Source: Circinella umbellata
Lineage: Eukaryota > Mucoromycota > Mucoromycetes > Mucorales > Lichtheimiaceae
NCBI GenBank assembly: GCA_025093555.1
Contig: JAIWNF010000021.1
Location: 310,001-374,000 of the forward strand
Direction: 5' to 3'
Length of the DNA stretch: 64,000 bases
A model generated the notes under the pieces. It had not been told where the DNA came from, made no database searches, and saw only the letters and a program-made list of their open reading frames with translations. A program made the position numbers and the translations under genes. This document shows positions 59,907 to 64,000 of the stretch, piece by piece (positions within the stretch are counted from its first letter, which is position 1; every line of letters starts with the position of its first letter).

Positions 59907-62900
59907 ATGCCTATTTATCAAGAACTTCCTAAGATTGATAATCCAATCTTTTATTCCGCATCTGCTGCTGTTGATTATCTCTTTGAGAAAGGTGTTTTTT
60001 ACCATGAAATGGAATGCCTTACTTGTTCTCAATCAATACATCTAAACTGGAACCGTGGTGCTAATGGTACTTTCCGTTGTTATACTTGTAACCAAGAAAA
60101 AAGTATCCGAACTCATTCTTGGTTTAGTAAGCACCATTTCAAGGTTCATAACTGCCTTGCTGTAGCTCGTCGTTTAATTGCAGGTCGTTTTACGGCAACA
60201 GAGTGGCGTCAAGACTATACATTAGGATGGGAAGCAGCTGAAAAAATCCGGGATGAACTATTTGATTTAATTGAACAGGATATTACTCACTCTTTAGAAG
60301 GTAATAAACTTTTTAATATATAGCAATTAATATAGTTACTCTGTACGGTGCATTCTGTCTTAAACCGTCAAAATAATTTGAATCCCGACGTAAAAACTTG
60401 ATCACTATGAAATATTTTTGACATTGAGTAATCAATATTCTGGCACATGGAACGTGTTTATTTTTGTATTCTAAATCTATCCCTCGTTTTCTTTTTTAAA
60501 AAAACTTATTTTTCATCGAGTTCATAGCCTTCAAAGTTTTGGCGGAATGTGAAAATTTACTAAGTGAAGCTAAGATTTCGATATAGGGATTATAAGGGAG
60601 ATCAGAGAGGAAAAGCAGTATGTAACAGTACATAGCTGATGGGTAATAAATTACCCGTCAGTGCCTATTTGTCAGCAAATAAATATATAATCCATCCACT
60701 TAAAATTAATCGGTAAAACATTATTTCTGTCAAGGATAAATAAAAAACCAATCAAATACAACTATATATTATTACTAATTATCCGGACAAAAAAGAAAAT
60801 TATAGAAAAATGGAGATTACGTAGTAATAACTGTTATAAATAGTTTCAGAGAATGATCTAGAAAGAATGATGTAATAATCAAATATAATAGGTCATCTTA
60901 TTCTATATTTATGAAAATAGTTTAGCCATAATGAGATAAAATAAAATAAGCAAAGGTATAAAAGAGTGGTGATTTTATTTTAAAAATAAAAATTCTCAAC
61001 TACTTTACTTATAACAGTTTTACATTCTTATTTTATTTTATTATTATTTATTATTACTATGGGTCCTTTGACTAAACAACAAAAACGTGTTCGAGAACAA
61101 TTGAAGAATTTAACAAATGGTCGTTTCACAAAACTTGTCCGTACAGAAGAAAATAATGAACATGAGATTTTGGATGATTCTGAAACCACAGTAGAGGATG
61201 ATTTTGAGATTCTTGCTGCATTAGAAGTATCTGAAGCAATCGAACCAGCTGAAGTTATAAGAGATAATACAAAACCTATTTATCCTATAAAATGGAATGA
61301 AAGTGAAGCAAGTTCTTCTCGTGGAAAATATTGGGGCAATAGTAAAAATATTAAATACTATCGTGAAGAGCAAGCATTAAAGAAAAAGAAGGGTAGCCAT
61401 GAGATCACTGACTTCTTTAAAAAAGCAGTTATGGATAAGAATCTTGAAGATAATGAAGATAATGAAGATAATGGTGAATTAGAGACTCCTTCCCCTTTGA
61501 TGACTATTCAAGAAGCATATGATCAACTAACATCCATAGTAGCACCTATTATGAATGTTAAAAAAGATGATGAAAGGGCAATGCGTGATTACGAACTTAG
61601 AAAGTATTCTGGTGTTCATGCGTATTTTGGTGAACTTCTTAGAAAAACCCCAGTAATGAAAGCATCTCAAATAGCAGCAAAAACAGTATGGATTACTCCA
61701 TCAAACCATTACCGTGCTCGCGCTATTAGATCCTATGCAAATGAATACCTCCGTTATGGTAGAATCTCACCACATCAGCAAGGAAAGCATATCAAACGCG
61801 TTTCACTTTTAAGTAATGAGGATATAAAAGAAGCAGCACAAAAATGGATTGTTACTACTAAAGTCGAAAAACGAGGTATCCCGCAATTACTCAAATATCT
61901 AAACTATACTGTTGTACCACGTATATTTAATCTTCCTGGAAATATATCAGCTTCAGTACTTTGGAACTATATGGTTGAATGGGGGTATAGCTACTGCACA
62001 AATAAGAAGATTCTATATTATGATGGACATGAACGTGCTGATGTTGTTGAATATAGAAAAGAATGGGCATCTAAGATGGTTCAATACAGCCATTTTATGG
62101 AAACATATGATGAAAATGATGTGACCAAAGTCACTCCACCAATTTTACCAGAAGGTCAAAAGCAGGTAGTTATGGTTACTCAGGATGAAAGCACATTTTA
62201 CAGCAATGAGTCGCCAGCTAATCTCTGACTCCTTAAAGATGAAAACCCAATCCGAAATAAGTCCCCTGGTGGATCAATCATGGTTAGCGAATTTCAGTGT
62301 CCTTGCCATGGAACAATGCGAATTAAAAATTGGAAATCACGGAAGTTGTTTTTTGCTGGTACCAATCGTGATGGATATTGGACGTGGAAAGACATGCGTG
62401 AACAACTAGAAGATGATGTGATCCCACTATTCGAAAGACTCCATCCTGGGTGCCAAGCTTTGTTTTTACTTGATCAATCATCTAATCATAATGCTTATGC
62501 ACCTAGCGCCAAGCGTGTAAATAGCTTTAATTTAAAGGACACAAGATTGGATTCAATAAACCAACGTGTAATTCTACCTGGCTACTATATTGGAACAGAT
62601 GGTGAAAGAAAAATTCAAAACTTTTATACTTTAGAAATCAAGAATGAAGGAAAGAAAAATGAACGACGCATTTGGTATCGAAAAGGAGTAGAAACAATTT
62701 TGAAAGAACGAGGTCTTGGAAAATGGGATGAATATAAAGCACAAGGAAAGTACTGGAAAGCCAAATGTGGTAACAAGGAACATAATTCTGATCATTCTTG
62801 TTGTCCATACCACATGCTTGAGAATCAGCCCGATTTTCGTGCTCAAAAAACTGCATTGGAAGAACTAGTAACAAAGTCTGGCCACTTATATGCACTCTAT

Positions 62901-64000
62901 CCAAAGTACCATTGTGAAACCAATTGGATAGAGAGGTATTGGAGCGCAGCTAAAAGAATAGCAAGAAGGGAATGTGATTATTCTTTTAAAGCATTGCAAG
63001 AAAACCTTGATGGTTTTCTTGATCAAGTTTCTCCACAAAATACCACACCTGTTAAAATAAGACGATACTATAATCGCTGTTGGCGTTATATTCGTGCATA
63101 TAATGATATGAAAGATGGAAACGAAGCGTTTACACTTGTAGAAAAATTTACTTCAAAAAGATATCTTTCTCACCGCAAACCAGGTGTCCATGATTAATAT
63201 TTTTTTTTTATTTTTTTTTCTTTTTCTTTAGATCTTTTTATTATTTATATTTTCTTTTTGCATAATATTTTATTTTACTTTTTTATTTCTTTTTACATTA
63301 TATAAATATTCATTTTTTATTTCCCTCAAATTTTTTAATAAAACAATGAAAGTAACTCAAGCTTTTCTGACCATTATATTATTATACATATACTGAATAC
63401 GGGCTTAATACCTTTAACCGTGGATGTAATATTAGCCGACGGGATTTAAAATATTTTCAATTTTCGAAAATTGACGGTTTAAGACAGAATGCACCGTACT
63501 AATATATACATTTTATTTATAGAAGAACCTATTGGTGGTCAAGGTGTTATTGTTGAAATGGATGAGAGTAAGTTTGGTCGAACCAAAAATAACTTAAGGG
63601 GTACTCATGTTGAAGGTGTATGGGTTTTTGGTGCAGTAGAAGCAAATACCGATAAACGCCAATGTATTGTCTTTGAGGTGGAGGGACGTAATAGACAGAC
63701 ACTTATTCCGTTGATTCAAAAATATATTAAGCCTGAAACAATGCTTCATTCTGATGGATGGGCAGTATATAATACTGAGCGCTTGGAACAACTTGGATAT
63801 ATGCATGAGTCTGTAAATCATACTATTGAGTATGTACGTGAAGATAGAATGCATAATAATACAATAGAAGGTATATCTCATCTATTTCATTATTATAAAG
63901 TATTTTTAATTTTATCTAATATATTATTAATTAGGTACTTGGACTGGTATTAAAAGATTTGTTCCTTACCAAGCCCGTAAAAAAGAAAAATGCCAGGCTT
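59907..64000 (+). CDS. Merlin/IS1016-type (IS1595, ISXO2-like) DDE transposase, partial at window edge
   Basis: Exons 59907-60300, 63523-63870 and 63935->64000, joining in frame. Exon 1 has a zinc-ribbon-like CLTC..CYTC pair (residues about 38-60) and an HTH-like helix region. Exons 2 and 3 carry the ISXO2-like catalytic domain: VIVEMDESKFGRTKNNLRG (first Asp), MLHSDGWAVYNTERLEQLG (second Asp), VNHTIEYVR..DRMHNNTIE with the N-x-x-E third acidic residue, and GTWTGIKRFVPYQAR. This is the eukaryotic Merlin superfamily signature. The visible parts have no stops or frameshifts. Intron 1 would be only 69 bp but contains a 3,151-bp nested transposon; the enlarged intron keeps GT and AG. The C-terminus lies outside the window. 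Confidence 0.85.
60346..60371. repeat. Left terminal inverted repeat, 26 bp
   Basis: Identical over 26 bp to the reverse complement of 63471-63496; a further patch (ATTTGAATCCCGACG versus ATTTTAAATCCCGTCGG) continues the similarity inward. Confidence 0.95.
60372..61058. other. Left non-coding part of nested transposon
   Basis: AT-rich 690 bp before the transposase ATG. A TAATAAATTACCCGTCA-type palindromic patch occurs near 60,645 and TATAAAAG at about 60,958. Probably the promoter; nothing else seen. Confidence 0.5.
61059..63197 (+). pseudogene. DD(152)E transposase with one internal TGA
   Basis: One frame of 713 codons interrupted only by TGA at 62226-62228, where context (SPANL-stop-LLKDENPIRNKSPGG) suggests a lost Trp. 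N-terminal third: basic start (MGPLTKQQKRVREQL), acidic and EDNEDNEDN stretches, then WNESEASSSRGKYWG and HTH-like helices. Catalytic region: VVMVTQDESTFYSNE (first Asp), LHPGCQALFLLDQSSNHNAY (second Asp) and HCETNWIERYWSAAKRIAR (Glu). About 152 residues lie between the second Asp and the Glu, including a Cys/His cluster (KCGNKEHNSDHSCCPYHML) that may bind zinc. The C-terminus has IRRYYNRCWRYIRAYNDM and KKYKSHR-like SKRYLSHRKPG. Similar HDES-type proteins are, from memory, numerous in fungal genomes. Apart from the stop, it looks young. Confidence 0.85.
63198..63470. other. Right non-coding part of nested transposon
   Basis: T-rich 3' region with AATAAAACAATG near 63,340 as a possible poly-A signal and a TCAATTTTCGAAAATTGA hairpin adjoining the right TIR. 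No gene. Confidence 0.6.
63471..63496. repeat. Right terminal inverted repeat, 26 bp
   Basis: Exact reverse complement of the left TIR, followed by the TA target duplication and then 24 bp of the Merlin gene intron ending in TTTATAG. Confidence 0.95.

Larger units (their letters stand above)
60346..63496 (+). mobile_element. 3,151-bp TIR transposon nested in the Merlin transposase intron
   Basis: Ends are a perfect 26-bp inverted repeat beginning CGGTGCATTCTGTCTTAAAC, flanked by TA on each side (60344-60345 and 63497-63498). Deleting the insert and one TA leaves a 69-bp intron, a normal size here. It holds one transposase frame (61059-63197). TA target choice fits the IS630/Tc1/mariner group, but the long terminal sequence and the DD(152)E spacing do not match standard Tc1. 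Confidence 0.92.

Overview
The window looks like nuclear DNA of an early-diverging filamentous fungus, most likely Mucoromycota (Mucorales-type). It is very AT-rich, nearly every conserved gene is cut by short GT-AG introns, coding regions carry long Gln/Asn/Ser tracts, and proteins such as Tao3/Mor2, Rpn1, Atg12, Nup192, a MedA-like factor and an intron-containing histone H3 are of fungal type. Genus and species cannot be fixed from the sequence alone. Exon coordinates were read by eye from splice consensus and frame continuity; for most genes the exon lengths close perfectly in frame.

Positions 1-42,600 are a gene-dense housekeeping block. In order: the N-terminal end of a Furry/Tao3 morphogenesis protein (-), prefoldin subunit 3 (-), a secreted pepsin-fold protein with altered catalytic motifs (-), Arp6 (-) divergent from histone H3 (+), Rpn1 (-) divergent from Atg12 (+), an unrecognised coiled-coil protein (-), ribosomal protein eS10 (-), a MedA-like regulator (+), a four-span membrane protein (+), a FYRN/FYRC chromatin protein (+), ribosomal protein eS6 (+), the scaffold nucleoporin Nup192/205 (-), and a 973-codon intronless gene with a GIY-YIG-like N-terminus (-). 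Themes are proteostasis (prefoldin, proteasome, autophagy, ribosome) and chromatin/nuclear organisation (Arp6, H3, FYR protein, Nup192); the genes are otherwise unrelated.

Positions 42,600-64,000 are a transposable-element island. It holds a decayed non-LTR retrotransposon (ORF1, endonuclease, start of RT) split by a 399-bp insertion with a 3-bp target duplication; a 4.07-kb element with matching terminal inverted repeats that carries an intact four-exon gene of unknown function; a pogo/Tigger-type transposon inserted at TA in a Ty3/gypsy reverse transcriptase; the N-terminal part of a Tc1-like transposase; a 14-copy, about 22-bp tandem repeat; and at the right edge an apparently intact spliced Merlin/IS1016-type transposase. 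An intron of that last gene has been invaded by a 3,151-bp transposon with perfect 26-bp inverted repeats, a TA duplication and an unusual DD(152)E transposase broken by one TGA codon.

The strongest candidates for something undescribed are the 4.07-kb TIR element with its cargo gene, the DD(152)E element nested in the Merlin intron, the GIY-YIG-like giant ORF, and the pepsin-fold pseudo-protease.
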